Below, one piece after another: positions 17,760-27,834 of a stretch of 64,000 bases of DNA (its first letter is position 1; each line of letters opens with the position of its first letter). Location: the NCBI GenBank assembly GCA_015057455.1, contig SVEH01000013.1:1-64000 (forward strand), read 5' to 3'. Source of the DNA: Lachnospiraceae bacterium (GTDB lineage Bacteria; Bacillota; Clostridia; Lachnospirales; Lachnospiraceae). The notes beneath the pieces are model-generated. The model was not told where the DNA came from, did not search any database, and saw nothing but the letters and a program-made list of their open reading frames with translations. Made by a program: the position numbers and the translations under genes.

Positions 17760-19133
17760 CTAATCACAAAACAATTCACTGGTCATAAGTATTTTATCCC
17801 ATGAAAGTTTTATTGAATGATTTTTTACACTTAAGTAAATTAGTATATATAAAAGTGTTAATGTTTGACCAATTACCCATGAAAGCCATATGCCAGTTAC
17901 ACCAATTATATAGGATAGTGCAATAGCCACAAGTGCTACCATGACAAAGTTATCTAATATGCATATAGTGTAAGTAAGTGATTTTTTATTAATACAATTA
18001 TAATAGTTTCTAAGTATATAATTTATTGAATTAACTATCATGCTAAGGACATATAATCTTAATCCTAATGTAGCCAATGATACTACAGTTTCATGGCCAT
18101 CAGAGAAAAGATGGGCTAGTCCTTGTGCAGATATGAATACAATAACTATACATATGCTATTAATAATTACACTACATAATATAGATGTTTTTATAATTTG
18201 TTTTATGCCGAGTATATTTTTTTCACCGAAAAATCGTCCAGTATATAACATCATAGTACTTCCAATTCCAGATATTAGGGAATTAGTAACTAAGCTTACA
18301 GATGATATAATTGAAAATGCTGCAACTCCATCTGCTCCAGATGTATTCATAAGGAGCCTGTTTATAACAAGTGGAGTGAAAACTCGACAAAGTTTATATA
18401 AACCATATATATGTCCATAATTAAATATATCCTTAATATAGTGCCACTGAATATTTTTTGATTTAAAAGAAAGATTAGTTTTTTTATTTATAATTGAGTA
18501 TGCAATAGGTATTAAAGAAGCATAATTGCTAATTGTAGAAGCTATACCTATGCCAAATAGTCCTTGTTTGAAAAAAACAACATTTAAGTAATCAAATAGT
18601 ACATTTACTACAAGCATAACCATAATGGATTTTGCTATGTAGCTTTTGTTATTATCAAGTATATAAAAAGGTGTAAGTACAAGCACAATACACATAGCAG
18701 GTGTTCCTAGTGCATATCCAATAAGGTACTCCATTGTCAGTGCCTTTAGTGCTACATCAGAATTAGGAGCACCAAGAAGAGTAGTTACAGGAGATGCGCC
18801 AATTGTACATATAAGTGTAAATACAACAGATATGTATATACATAAGGTAATAACTAATGCAAGGACTTTGTTGATTCTAGCCCAATTATTTTGTCCAGCA
18901 GCTTTACCACATACAACTTGAACTCCTTGAGATAAAACACCACCTATAAGAGCAACAAATAGTGATATAGGATTAACTAGTCCATATGCAGCAAGGGCGG
19001 TATTATCATAAAAATGTCCAATAAATAAACTATCTATAAATAAAGCAAGGACACCGCCAAATATACCAAGCATTTGTACAACTGTAATACTTAGAAATTC
19101 TTTTTTATTAAATAATGATTTTGTTGTTGTCAT
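17760..19133 (-). CDS. MATE-family multidrug/toxin efflux transporter
   Basis: This 457-residue protein has about 12 hydrophobic segments in two pseudo-repeats. Family features include DSLFIGHFYDNTALAAYGLVNP at the N-terminal half and the matching central repeat from about residue 240. MATE proteins exchange Na+ or H+ for organic cations. It starts 27 nt downstream of the fused acyl-CoA synthetase gene, so the two are probably one transcript. That pairing raises the chance of a lipid or lipid-like substrate, which is only an inference. Confidence 0.88.
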   Translation of the reverse strand: MTTTKSLFNKKEFLSITVVQMLGIFGGVLALFIDSLFIGHFYDNTALAAYGLVNPISLFVALIGGVLSQGVQVVCGKAAGQNNWARINKVLALVITLCIYISVVFTLICTIGASPVTTLLGAPNSDVALKALTMEYLIGYALGTPAMCIVLVLTPFYILDNNKSYIAKSIMVMLVVNVLFDYLNVVFFKQGLFGIGIASTISNYASLIPIAYSIINKKTNLSFKSKNIQWHYIKDIFNYGHIYGLYKLCRVFTPLVINRLLMNTSGADGVAAFSIISSVSLVTNSLISGIGSTMMLYTGRFFGEKNILGIKQIIKTSILCSVIINSICIVIVFISAQGLAHLFSDGHETVVSLATLGLRLYVLSMIVNSINYILRNYYNCINKKSLTYTICILDNFVMVALVAIALSYIIGVTGIWLSWVIGQTLTLLYILIYLSVKNHSIKLSWDKILMTSELFCD

Positions 19134-19160
19134 ATAAATAGTTCCTTTATAAATAATATT

Positions 19161-21764
19161 CTATGAATAGTCGATTTCTTTCTTTATGCTTTCTTCAATT
19201 TTATTTGTTAAAGAGAATGCAGTAGTGTCAGTTGGATATATAGGTTTTTGGAATATTATCTCTATTGCAAGTCTCTTTAAAAATGGTTTTCTGAATCTTG
19301 GAAGCTTTTTATTTGCTGGGTACACATGGTAAGCACCATTAATAACAACTGGTACAATAGGAGTATTAGTATTTATTGCTAGTTTAGCTGCACCAGATTT
19401 AAATGTACCTAAATAACCATCTTTTGTTCGTGTACCTTCTGGGTGGATAAGCATATAACCACCTTCAGATAACCATTCTTCACTACGTTGCATAGCTGGG
19501 GCACTATTACCAGAGCGATCTACTGGTATACCACCTAAGGCTCTTAAAAATGAAGTCATAAATTTGCTCTCTAGGTGTTCTTGCTTGGCCATACAAGCTA
19601 TTTTATTGATAGGAGGTCGCTTATTTCCCATACACATAAATGTCCATAATCCATCTAAGTGACTTTGGTGATTAGGACACAATATATAATTACCTTTATT
19701 AGGTATATTTTCTAAGCCTTTAACTTTAAAAATCCAGTTGAACTTTGAGATACCTTTAACAATAGATAAAAGCATTTTGTCTCTAAGCTTTTTCTTTTTA
19801 GGAAAATCTTGAATATTGTAAGCCGGTTCAGGTTGTGTAATATCAGAAGGATCATTTACATAGTCTATAATGTCGCGTATAGTACTAAATGTATTTAAAA
19901 TTTCACCAATAAATATACCGCTTACACGTTCAATTTCGATACTAATTTCATACATTGATAAAGAATCAAGATTAAGTTCTTCACGAAATCTATGTTTAGG
20001 CGTAATTTCTTCCTGTATATTTGAAAATTTCTTAAATATATTTAAAATACGTGTTTCTAAGTCTTGTGTTTCATTATTTGTAGTCTCTTTATCTGTAGAA
20101 AGAGAAGTTGTATTTAAAGTTTTATTATTTTCAAGATTTTTTATAAGTAGGAAACGTTTTGGTTTTCCTATTGATGTTCTTGGAATAGTATCTACATAAT
20201 GAACAGATGCTATAGGATACATAGGCATATTTTTTTGAGCATAGTCTAATATATCATCTGTTAATCTAAATCTTTTTTGATCATTTAAATCAGGGGCTTC
20301 TATAAAAACATGTATACGGTCAAAGCCATATTCTTTATCTAATATACCGCATACAGCTATTCCATAGTTACCAACTACAGGAGAAAGAAGGTCTTCTAAG
20401 TCATTAGGAGAAACTTTTTTACCTGTATGTAATAGTATAGATTCTTTTGCCCTACCAGTTATATGCAGATGGCCATGGTCTCCAATATATCCTAAATCAC
20501 CAGTTTTAAAGTATTCACCATCAAATGCAGCAGCAGTAAGTTCAGGTTCTCTAAAGTAACCTTTCATTATAAGCTCCGATTTTACATATATTTCCCCAAT
20601 TCCTTCTTCGTTTGGATTGTTTATTTTAATATCTATTTCAGGATTTCTATCTGCTAGACCAATGTGACAAATCGGGTATTTGTCCTGTCTAACAGATGAA
20701 GAAATAGGAACTAAAGCTTCTGTAGATGCATATATATAGCACCATGTAGTTGCCATGGGATATATAATTTCAGCTACACTCTCTACGCATAGTGCACCTG
20801 ATACTCCTAGGGCAGTTATATTTTTACCGAATATAGGTTTACTAAATGGTGCCATTAGAGTATGACCTACATAAGGGTTATTGAAATATTCTCTAAAGAA
20901 TAAAGCTGTTTTGTTGGCAAATTTGTAGTACTTTTTTATAAGGCCGCCCTTTTCTTCAATGGTTTGAAGAAGTTTTTGTCCTATAACATCGTATACTTTA
21001 GGTATCATACAAAAGTGAGTTGGCTCAAAATATTGTAAAGCTTTAGATAAAATACTTGGAGTAAATTCTTCTAACATATTTATTGTTGCTCCACTATAAA
21101 AGCTTGTACTAGAAGTTAATAGTCCAGATACATGATATAGTGGGAATGTAATAAGCTGTTTAGAATTTTCTTTCATATCTACAGTTGTTTCACAAATTCT
21201 AAGAGCCTTCATATAAGAAGAGTATCTAATTAATACAGCTTTCATTCTAGAAGTAGTACCAGAAGAAAGAAGTATAGCAATACAATCATTATCAGGGTCT
21301 AATGTAGCAGGAAGCTTTTCATGCTTATCATAGCCTGAGATATCTTTATATGAAGTATTTCTATTATTAAGTATAGGATATTTACATTTATATTCTTCGT
21401 TTATATTATTTACAATTTTTTTGTTAGTGAATATTGCGCGTGGGTCAAGGAAATCAATAAAATAGTTTTGCTCATCAATAGGTAATCCAGGATCAATAAA
21501 TGCAACTGTGAGATTATGAAAAGCAGCAGAAATAAATGTAACAAAGTTAGAAGGAGAATGATTATCTATGATAATAATTCTATCACCAGCTACAAGATTA
21601 TTTCTTTCCATGATTTCTTTAAAATTTTTGGCTGTTTCATATAAATCGCCATATGTGATTTTTGATTCTGTATCATCATTATTTAGAGTAATAATAAGAT
21701 CTTTTGATGTATGTTTTTCACATAATTGCGTTACTTTTTCCTTAAATAACTGATAACCGTCCAT
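19161..21764 (-). CDS. Fused acyl-CoA/ACP synthetase - acyl carrier domain - PlsC acyltransferase
   Basis: This 867-residue protein has three enzymes in one chain. An adenylate-forming domain comes first (about 1-555), with LLSSGTTSRMK as the phosphate loop and TGDLG. A carrier-protein domain follows (about 575-650), with LNLDSLS, whose Ser takes phosphopantetheine. A PlsC-type acyltransferase ends the chain (about 665-865), with NHQSHLDG (HX4D) and HPEGTRT. It could activate a fatty acid, hold it on its own carrier and pass it to a lysophospholipid or glycerol phosphate. This is like Aas in reverse domain order and with an extra carrier. The ATG at 21764 has GGAGG 5 nt upstream; an in-frame GTG 12 nt earlier overlaps that site and was rejected. 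Confidence 0.87.
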   Translation of the reverse strand: MDGYQLFKEKVTQLCEKHTSKDLIITLNNDDTESKITYGDLYETAKNFKEIMERNNLVAGDRIIIIDNHSPSNFVTFISAAFHNLTVAFIDPGLPIDEQNYFIDFLDPRAIFTNKKIVNNINEEYKCKYPILNNRNTSYKDISGYDKHEKLPATLDPDNDCIAILLSSGTTSRMKAVLIRYSSYMKALRICETTVDMKENSKQLITFPLYHVSGLLTSSTSFYSGATINMLEEFTPSILSKALQYFEPTHFCMIPKVYDVIGQKLLQTIEEKGGLIKKYYKFANKTALFFREYFNNPYVGHTLMAPFSKPIFGKNITALGVSGALCVESVAEIIYPMATTWCYIYASTEALVPISSSVRQDKYPICHIGLADRNPEIDIKINNPNEEGIGEIYVKSELIMKGYFREPELTAAAFDGEYFKTGDLGYIGDHGHLHITGRAKESILLHTGKKVSPNDLEDLLSPVVGNYGIAVCGILDKEYGFDRIHVFIEAPDLNDQKRFRLTDDILDYAQKNMPMYPIASVHYVDTIPRTSIGKPKRFLLIKNLENNKTLNTTSLSTDKETTNNETQDLETRILNIFKKFSNIQEEITPKHRFREELNLDSLSMYEISIEIERVSGIFIGEILNTFSTIRDIIDYVNDPSDITQPEPAYNIQDFPKKKKLRDKMLLSIVKGISKFNWIFKVKGLENIPNKGNYILCPNHQSHLDGLWTFMCMGNKRPPINKIACMAKQEHLESKFMTSFLRALGGIPVDRSGNSAPAMQRSEEWLSEGGYMLIHPEGTRTKDGYLGTFKSGAAKLAINTNTPIVPVVINGAYHVYPANKKLPRFRKPFLKRLAIEIIFQKPIYPTDTTAFSLTNKIEESIKKEIDYS

Positions 21765-21922
21765 AATTTCCTCCACGTTAAAAATTTCTACAAATTGTTA
21801 TTAATTATATATAAATGTTGCTATTATATGTATAAATATTGTTATTACATATGTTAATCTGTAAAAAGTGTACATAATCACTTCTTCTTTATCGGCATAA
21901 AATAAGGAAATATGTAGCAAAA

Positions 21923-21982
21923 AAATACTATAATTTAATGAAACTTTTTTAGCCAAGAGGTGTTCATTAAATTATAGTATTT
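21923..21982. repeat. Dispersed palindromic element, copy 2
   Basis: Perfect 20-bp arms (21923-21942 and 21963-21982) surround a 20-nt loop containing AGCCAAGAGG. The right arm core CATTAAATTATAGTAT is identical to copy 1. The element lies just past the 3' end of the lipase-like gene and could serve as its terminator. Confidence 0.85.
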
Positions 21983-22025
21983 ATATAAGGTGATTAAATA
22001 ATTAAATAATTAAATAATTAATTAG

Positions 22026-23189
22026 CTATTTTGTTGTAGTTTGTAATGCAGCGGCAAGCTTCTTTTCTGCACGAACTGCTTTGTTATATTGGCGAATTCT
22101 AAAATTGATTTCTGTATATAAAGCTTTAAGTAATGACATATCTTCATGAGCTGAAGCATCCATAAGTACTGGCATTGCTGTACCTATTACAGGTGAAGCT
22201 GTTTCAGACATTGATTGAAGATGTTTAGCATCAACATTACTTACAAGATAATAACATGCATCGCTTATTAATTCTACTGTTTTTGTTGGCTTAGTTAAGC
22301 ATTCTGGTTTATATGTACCATTTTCATCAAAGAATGATTTATCGTAAAGTACACTTGAAACATGAGATGCTACAGAATTTAAATCTTCATCGGTTTTTAT
22401 GTATTTTACAGAAGATGCTATAGGTGTTAATAATGCGTGAACTGGTTCTTTGTAAGATACAATAGAAGTTATTTTACTACTGTGAGCTTTTAGTTCTTTA
22501 GTATATTTATTTAAAAATAATTGTGAAAATCCTTGTCCATCAAAAGAAACACATTTTCTAACATTCTCACCATGAGTTATTGTAGCATATTGTGATAAGT
22601 TACCACCTTTAGAATGGCCTGTAACATGTGAGACATCGTATTTCTTTTCAACATTGGCGATAAATTTACCAGCTTCTAATTGTAAATCAGTATCTGCATG
22701 ATAAGCACCTTCAAGATTATCTAACCAAGGTTCATTAAGTCCTTTAGTTCCTTGATATACAATAACTGCTTCGGCACCTTTTATGTTTTTGCAGCGTTTA
22801 TTTACAAATGCGACAGCTCTAATATTAGTATCTATAGAAGCAATGGCTGTAAGGTCACATAGTGTTTTGTCTTTTTCAATTTCTTTAAACATTTCAATTG
22901 CCTCAGAATCTTTTATACCACTTGCTGGTGAACTAATAAGGTTTTCATTATAAATTCCATTAGTTTTCATTGAATTAAGTTTATCTTGAATATTTACTAA
23001 ATCATCAGTATTCTCAAAATATACATAATTAGATAGTAGTAGCATCTGTTTTTGAGATAAATTTAGTGTTTTATCAACGGAAGCATTAGATGCGACTATT
23101 CCGACTAGTAAAAATATTACCAAAAAGGCTGGTAATATAATCATGACGGTTTTTAATCCAAAATGTTTTTTTATTCCCCTTTTTTTCAA
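22026..23189 (-). CDS. Membrane-anchored alpha/beta hydrolase of the DUF2974 (Mbeg1-like) family
   Basis: This 387-residue protein has an N-terminal membrane anchor (about 14-34, MIILPAFLVIFLLVGIVAS). The lipase-like fold shows the nucleophile elbow GHSKGG (Ser193) and the oxyanion-side VIVYQGTKG. This matches the DUF2974 lipase-class-3-like family; the substrate is unknown. The start is a TTG at 23189 with AAAAGGGG about 9 nt upstream. An in-frame TTG at 23222 has no ribosome site. The dispersed palindrome at 21923 lies downstream. Confidence 0.8.
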   Translation of the reverse strand: MKKRGIKKHFGLKTVMIILPAFLVIFLLVGIVASNASVDKTLNLSQKQMLLLSNYVYFENTDDLVNIQDKLNSMKTNGIYNENLISSPASGIKDSEAIEMFKEIEKDKTLCDLTAIASIDTNIRAVAFVNKRCKNIKGAEAVIVYQGTKGLNEPWLDNLEGAYHADTDLQLEAGKFIANVEKKYDVSHVTGHSKGGNLSQYATITHGENVRKCVSFDGQGFSQLFLNKYTKELKAHSSKITSIVSYKEPVHALLTPIASSVKYIKTDEDLNSVASHVSSVLYDKSFFDENGTYKPECLTKPTKTVELISDACYYLVSNVDAKHLQSMSETASPVIGTAMPVLMDASAHEDMSLLKALYTEINFRIRQYNKAVRAEKKLAAALQTTTK

Positions 23190-23354
23190 TTTTATAACCC
23201 CTTTTCTACGCAAATATACCAAATTATTTTACATACTCTATAAAATAATTATAACAGAAATATGTGTGCACAGCAATAAAGTTGTAACATTTTATTAATA
23301 TTTAAGAAAATTGTTTTGTATCTTATTAAAATTTTAAAATGTAAAGAAAAAAAC

Positions 23355-23383
23355 TTTACAGATAGGATTTTATAGTATATAAT
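23355..23383 (+). promoter_or_regulatory. Promoter of the ylxM-ffh operon
   Basis: TTTACA (23355-23360), a 17-nt spacer and TATAAT (23378-23383) lie 44 bp before the ylxM start. Confidence 0.7.
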
Positions 23384-23426
23384 GATTAAGGATTTTGAAA
23401 GTGAGGAACTATGAATGGAGAGTAGT

Positions 23427-23816
23427 ATGAATCACGATAAAGAAGCTATAGAACTTTTGAATAAGAAGTATCATCTTACGTTGTTATATGATTTTTATGG
23501 GGAATTACTTAAAGAGAACAACAGACAGATATATGAAGATTATATATTAAATGACTTGTCACTAGGTGAAATCGCTTCTGAGAGAGGTGTAAGTAGACAA
23601 GGTGTTTATGATACAATTAAAAGGACTGTTAAGAAATTAGAGGAATATGAGAGTAAGATACATTTAATAGAGCGCTATGATAGTATTCATAGAAAGGTTA
23701 CAGATATACAAGATATATTGTCTGATATTAACAAAACTACCCAATTAGATAGTTCTAATAAAAAGAAGATAGATAGAATTGGTAAGATATTAGAGGATAT
23801 TAGTAATGAAACTTAG
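23427..23816 (+). CDS. ylxM: YlxM/p13-like helix-turn-helix protein of the SRP locus
   Basis: The UPF0122 family is a sigma-70 region-4-like HTH ([23 protein letters not shown]) followed by a coiled coil. The gene is next to ffh in most Firmicutes and YlxM has been linked to SRP activity. The start is placed at the ATG at 23427 because GGAG lies 6 nt upstream. An in-frame ATG at 23415 overlaps that site; trmD at 27835 has the same arrangement. The protein is 129 residues, a little longer than usual because of an extended C-terminal coiled coil. Confidence 0.88.
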   Translation: MNHDKEAIELLNKKYHLTLLYDFYGELLKENNRQIYEDYILNDLSLGEIASERGVSRQGVYDTIKRTVKKLEEYESKIHLIERYDSIHRKVTDIQDILSDINKTTQLDSSNKKKIDRIGKILEDISNET

Positions 23817-23999
23817 GTTTAGTGAGAATTAGGTTATTATTAGGTTATTATAAAGTAGTAAATTTTATATTTATAATTTAGTATAGAAAAATATGTGACT
23901 AGCTAGTATAGGAAAATATATGACTAGTATAGGAATAGTTAGAATAGTATAGGTATATAAGTTTATTTTAAAGAATATATGTGAAGGGAAGAAAGTTTA

Positions 24000-25343
24000 A
24001 TGGCATTTGATAGCTTATCAGAGAAACTTCAGAATGTATTTAAGAATTTAAAAGGAAAAGGTAGATTAACAGAAGCGGATGTTAAGGCTGCCATGAGAGA
24101 AGTAAAATTAGCTTTATTAGAAGCAGATGTTAACTTTAAGGTTGTTAAGCAATTTATAAAGTCTGTTAATGAGAGAGCTATAGGACAAGATGTTTTAACA
24201 TCTCTTACACCAGGACAGATGGTTATAAAGATAGTTAATGAAGAGATGGTTAAGTTAATGGGAGATACGACAACAGATATTTCCTTAAAACCAGGTAGTG
24301 AAATTACAGTTATTATGATGTGCGGTTTACAAGGTGCAGGTAAAACAACTACAACAGCAAAGCTTGCAGGTAAGTTTAAGCAAAAAGGTAAGAACCCATT
24401 ATTAGTAGCTTGTGATATATATAGACCTGCTGCTATTAAGCAGTTACAGATTAATGGCGAGAAACAAGGTGTTCAGGTTTTCTCAATGGGTGATGGACAC
24501 AGCCCAGTTAATATAGCTAAGGCAGCTATTGAACATGCAAGTAAGAATAATCACAATGTTGTAATCCTAGATACAGCAGGTAGATTACATATAGATGAAG
24601 ACATGATGAATGAGTTAAAGGATATTAAGGCAAGTATTGTTGTAGACCATACTATCCTAGTAGTAGACTCAATGACAGGTCAAGATGCTGTTAATGTTGC
24701 AGAAACATTTAACAATGCATTAGATATAACAGGTGTTATTCTTACAAAATTAGATGGTGATACTCGTGGTGGTGCGGCTTTATCAATTAGAGCAGTTACA
24801 TCAAAACCTATATTATATGTAGGTATGGGTGAGAAATTATCTGATTTAGAGCAATTTTATCCAGATAGAATGGCTTCAAGAATACTAGGTATGGGAGATG
24901 TTCTTACCCTTATAGAGAAAGCAGAAGCTGAGATGGATATGGATAAAGCTAAGGAATTAGAGAAGAAGATGCGTAAAGCAGAGTTTGATTTCAACGATTT
25001 CTTAGATCAGATGCAACAGATGAAGAAGATGGGTGGCTTAACATCAATTATGGGTATGTTAGGAATCGGTGGAAGCCAACTTCAAGGAATAGAGATAGAT
25101 GATGATGCAACAAAACCTATTGAGGCAATTATTCAATCTATGACTATGGAAGAAAGAACTAATCCATCTATTCTTAATCCATCAAGAAAGAATAGAATTG
25201 CCAAAGGTGCAGGTGTTGATATCTCAGAGGTTAATAGATTAGTGAAACAGTTTGAACAATCTCGTAAGATGATGAAACAAATGTCTGGAATGATGAAGGG
25301 CAAAGGTAAAATGGGTAAATTTAAACTACCATTTGGATTTTAA
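24000..25343 (+). CDS. ffh: Signal recognition particle protein Ffh
   Basis: This 447-residue SRP54-family GTPase has a helical N domain (1-85) and a G domain with GLQGAGKTTT, DTAGR and TKLDGD. The Met-rich M domain (about 295-447, including MMKQMSGMMKGKGKMGK) binds SRP RNA and signal sequences. It targets nascent membrane proteins to FtsY and SecYEG. It lies 183 bp after ylxM; that gap holds short repeats of ACTAGTATAGGA type (23900-23960) but no gene. It is followed by rpsP. Confidence 0.97.
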   Translation: MAFDSLSEKLQNVFKNLKGKGRLTEADVKAAMREVKLALLEADVNFKVVKQFIKSVNERAIGQDVLTSLTPGQMVIKIVNEEMVKLMGDTTTDISLKPGSEITVIMMCGLQGAGKTTTTAKLAGKFKQKGKNPLLVACDIYRPAAIKQLQINGEKQGVQVFSMGDGHSPVNIAKAAIEHASKNNHNVVILDTAGRLHIDEDMMNELKDIKASIVVDHTILVVDSMTGQDAVNVAETFNNALDITGVILTKLDGDTRGGAALSIRAVTSKPILYVGMGEKLSDLEQFYPDRMASRILGMGDVLTLIEKAEAEMDMDKAKELEKKMRKAEFDFNDFLDQMQQMKKMGGLTSIMGMLGIGGSQLQGIEIDDDATKPIEAIIQSMTMEERTNPSILNPSRKNRIAKGAGVDISEVNRLVKQFEQSRKMMKQMSGMMKGKGKMGKFKLPFGF

Positions 25344-25411
25344 TGCTAACAAGTCTTAAAATATTAGTTAGACTTGATATAGATATATCATTATCAAGGA
25401 GGTGAAAGGTA

Positions 25412-25657
25412 ATGGCAGTAAAAATCAGATTAAAAAGAATGGGACAAAAGAAAGCTCCTTTTTATAGAATAGTAGTTTCTGACTCAAGATCACCTAGAGA
25501 TGGTAAGTTCATCGAAGAAATCGGAACTTATGATCCAACTAAGGAACCAGCTGAAGTTAAAGTTAATACAGAGGCTGCTCAAAAATGGTTATCAAATGGT
25601 GCACAACCAACTGAGACTGTAAACAGATTATTCAAAAATGCTAATATTGTTAAATAG
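25412..25657 (+). CDS. rpsP: Ribosomal protein S16
   Basis: This 81-residue protein begins [21 protein letters not shown] and contains [14 protein letters not shown], diagnostic of bS16. The usual length and the usual place between ffh and the KH-domain gene support it. An AGGAGGTGA site precedes it. Confidence 0.98.
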   Translation: MAVKIRLKRMGQKKAPFYRIVVSDSRSPRDGKFIEEIGTYDPTKEPAEVKVNTEAAQKWLSNGAQPTETVNRLFKNANIVK

Positions 25658-25669
25658 GAGGATTTAATA

Positions 25670-25897
25670 ATGAAAGAATTAGTTAAATTAATTGCTATGT
25701 CATTAGTTGATCATCCTGAAGAAGTTGTAGTAAATGAAACTGAGAAGGAAGATACAATTGTATTGGAATTAAAAGTTGCAACTGACGATATGGGAAAGGT
25801 GATCGGTAAACAGGGAAGAATAGCTAAGGCTATCAGAACTGTAGTAAAAGCCGCAGCATCTAAGGAAGAGAAAAAGGTTGTTGTAGATATACAATAA
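25670..25897 (+). CDS. khpA: KH-domain RNA-binding protein KhpA (YlqC)
   Basis: This 75-residue single KH domain has the RNA-binding loop GKVIGKQGRIAKAIR. KhpA pairs with KhpB/Jag in Firmicutes and affects cell division and RNA stability. It lies 12 nt after rpsP with an AGGAGG site, and a terminator follows immediately. Confidence 0.95.
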   Translation: MKELVKLIAMSLVDHPEEVVVNETEKEDTIVLELKVATDDMGKVIGKQGRIAKAIRTVVKAAASKEEKKVVVDIQ

Positions 25898-25919
25898 TTA
25901 TATAATCTCACGAAAAATT

Positions 25920-25954
25920 GAGCCAATAGAATGAGATAATCATTTTATTGGCTC
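25920..25954. terminator. Terminator between khpA and the convergent membrane protein gene
   Basis: A 15-bp stem with one G-T wobble (25920-25934 with 25940-25954) has a 5-nt loop, followed by TTGTTAT on the plus strand and AATTTTTCG on the minus strand. It can serve both converging genes. Confidence 0.8.
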
Positions 25955-25965
25955 TTGTTATATAT

Positions 25966-27072
25966 TTAATATATTATATCATATGATGTTAATTCGCTAT
26001 ATGCAGCTGAACTACCTAGTGTTGATCTTAATATAATAAATTCATAGTTTGTTATTCCTGATACAGTTCTTAATGATATTGCTGCACCGCCACCAGCGTC
26101 TAATTGTGTAGACCAATTTTGATCTATAGTTCTGCTACCATCATAGTATCTAAAAATACCTTGAACTGTGCAGTTTGGTGTTCCATGTAAATGTGCTGTT
26201 AATACACCATATTGAGTTATTGTAAGTAGGTATTTTGTTGGAACATCTGTACCAGATTGTCCTGTTGATTCAGATGAAGGTCTCTGTGTTGGAGAAGCTG
26301 TAGGTGTAACTGTTGGCTTAGGAGTTGCAGTAGGCTTCTTTGTAGGTTTAGGAGTTGCAGTAGGCTTTTTTGTAGCTGTTGGTTTTTTAGTAGGTGCTGG
26401 AGTAGCTGTTGCAACTTCTTCTACTAATTCTTCTTCCTGACTACCATCTACTTCACCGTCATCAAGTGGTGTATCTTCGGAGTTTATATCTTCTAATGAA
26501 ACCTCTTCAGGGGCACTTGCTACTTCTTCAGTGTCTGTAGTAGACAAATCTGGTATTTCAGTACTTTGAGTAGTAGTGTCACTAGCAACCTCTGATGAAT
26601 CTTCGTTATTAGATGATTTACTTGCTGCGCCTATTACAATTACAATAACTAAGATTAGTATTCCTAGTGCAAGTGATATTTTCATAAATGGATTGTTTTC
26701 TTCATCTAATGTATTTCTAAAATTATTATCTATTGAATCTTCAAAGTTATTTGCTCTATTAATTTGTTGTTGCTCTGGACTGTTTCTAAGATTAGGATTA
26801 AATGGCTGATTATTTCCATTATCCATGTTGTTATGTGGCCTATTATTACGATTATATGGATTATGATTGTCAGGATTAAACTGTTGATTATTATGTCTGT
26901 GTTGAGGTGGCATTTGTCCATGTGTCGGTCTATTAGGTTCAATATTATTCATGTTAAATTGGCCATCATATGGATTATAAGGCTGATATTCTGTAGCATT
27001 ATCAAAAGAATTGTTATTCTGATTAAATCTATTATATTTGCTCTTAACACGATTATTTTGATAGTAACTCAT
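25966..27072 (-). CDS. Single-pass membrane protein with Asn/Pro-rich N-terminus and Thr/Pro/Lys repeats
   Basis: This 368-residue protein has a cytoplasmic Asn/Gln/Pro-rich low-complexity segment (about 1-120) and one membrane helix (about 131-150, ISLALGILILVIVIVIGAA). An acidic Ser/Thr/Glu stretch follows, then TKKPTATPKP-type repeats (about 225-265) that look like a wall-spanning stalk, and a C-terminal beta-rich domain (about 275-368). I do not recognise the C-terminal domain. The gene interrupts the ribosomal/SRP gene run on the opposite strand. An AAAGGGGTG site precedes the ATG. Confidence 0.72.
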   Translation of the reverse strand: MSYYQNNRVKSKYNRFNQNNNSFDNATEYQPYNPYDGQFNMNNIEPNRPTHGQMPPQHRHNNQQFNPDNHNPYNRNNRPHNNMDNGNNQPFNPNLRNSPEQQQINRANNFEDSIDNNFRNTLDEENNPFMKISLALGILILVIVIVIGAASKSSNNEDSSEVASDTTTQSTEIPDLSTTDTEEVASAPEEVSLEDINSEDTPLDDGEVDGSQEEELVEEVATATPAPTKKPTATKKPTATPKPTKKPTATPKPTVTPTASPTQRPSSESTGQSGTDVPTKYLLTITQYGVLTAHLHGTPNCTVQGIFRYYDGSRTIDQNWSTQLDAGGGAAISLRTVSGITNYEFIILRSTLGSSAAYSELTSYDIIY

Positions 27073-27173
27073 GATATCACCCCTTTCAACACCAATACAT
27101 AATTATAAATAAAAAATTAAATACCCTTAACAATATTTTAACATTTTCTTAATAAAAAATCAAGGATATTTGA

Positions 27174-27203
27174 TTGACTATTTTTTATGTGTTTGTTTAT
27201 AAT
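27174..27203 (+). promoter_or_regulatory. Promoter of rimM-trmD
   Basis: TTGACT (27174-27179), an 18-nt spacer and TATAAT (27198-27203) lie 82 bp before rimM. Confidence 0.72.
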
Positions 27204-27284
27204 GGTTTGTGATGGTTTGGAATTTTACAATGTTGTATAAATTAATATATTTGACTAATTTAGATAAAGGAAGGGTATTAATAT

Positions 27285-27815
27285 ATGAAGGATTTACTAA
27301 GAGTGGGTGTTATTGCTAATACTCATGGCGTTAGAGGTGAGGTTAAGGTTTTTCCAACTACTGATGATGCTAATAGATATAAAAAGTTAAAGAAGGTTAT
27401 TTTAGATACTGGAAAAGAGCAGATTGATTTAGAGATTCAAAGTGTTAAGTTTTTTAAGCAATTTGTTATTGTAAAGTTTAAAGACATTGATAATATTAAT
27501 GATATTGAAAAATATAAAGGTATGGAGTTATTTGTTACAAGGGAGAATGCTGTTAAGTTAGCACCTAACGAGAATTTTATATGTGATTTGGTAGGGTGTA
27601 ATGTTATAGTTGATACAGATAAGTCAGTATTAGGTATAATTAAGGATGTTCTTATTACAGGGGCTAATGATGTATATGTAGTTGAAGATGGTAAAGGTAA
27701 TGAGATACTTCTTCCTGTAACAAAGGAATGTGTACTTGATGTTAATGTTGATAATAAAGAGGTCTTAGTACATTTGTTACCAGGATTATTGGATATTTAT
27801 ATTGAGAAAGAATAG
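27285..27815 (+). CDS. rimM: Ribosome maturation factor RimM
   Basis: This 176-residue protein has an N-terminal RimM domain ([22 protein letters not shown]) and a C-terminal PRC-barrel ([11 protein letters not shown]...[17 protein letters not shown]). It binds S19 and helps 30S head maturation. It is 19 nt ahead of trmD, the conserved pairing. Confidence 0.96.
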   Translation: MKDLLRVGVIANTHGVRGEVKVFPTTDDANRYKKLKKVILDTGKEQIDLEIQSVKFFKQFVIVKFKDIDNINDIEKYKGMELFVTRENAVKLAPNENFICDLVGCNVIVDTDKSVLGIIKDVLITGANDVYVVEDGKGNEILLPVTKECVLDVNVDNKEVLVHLLPGLLDIYIEKE

Positions 27816-27834
27816 TAGATGAATGGAGAATAGT

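Noticed and set aside
23880-23965. ACTAGTATAGGA-type short repeats between ylxM and ffh
   Set aside because: Only two or three imperfect units; likely AT-rich slippage with no evident function.
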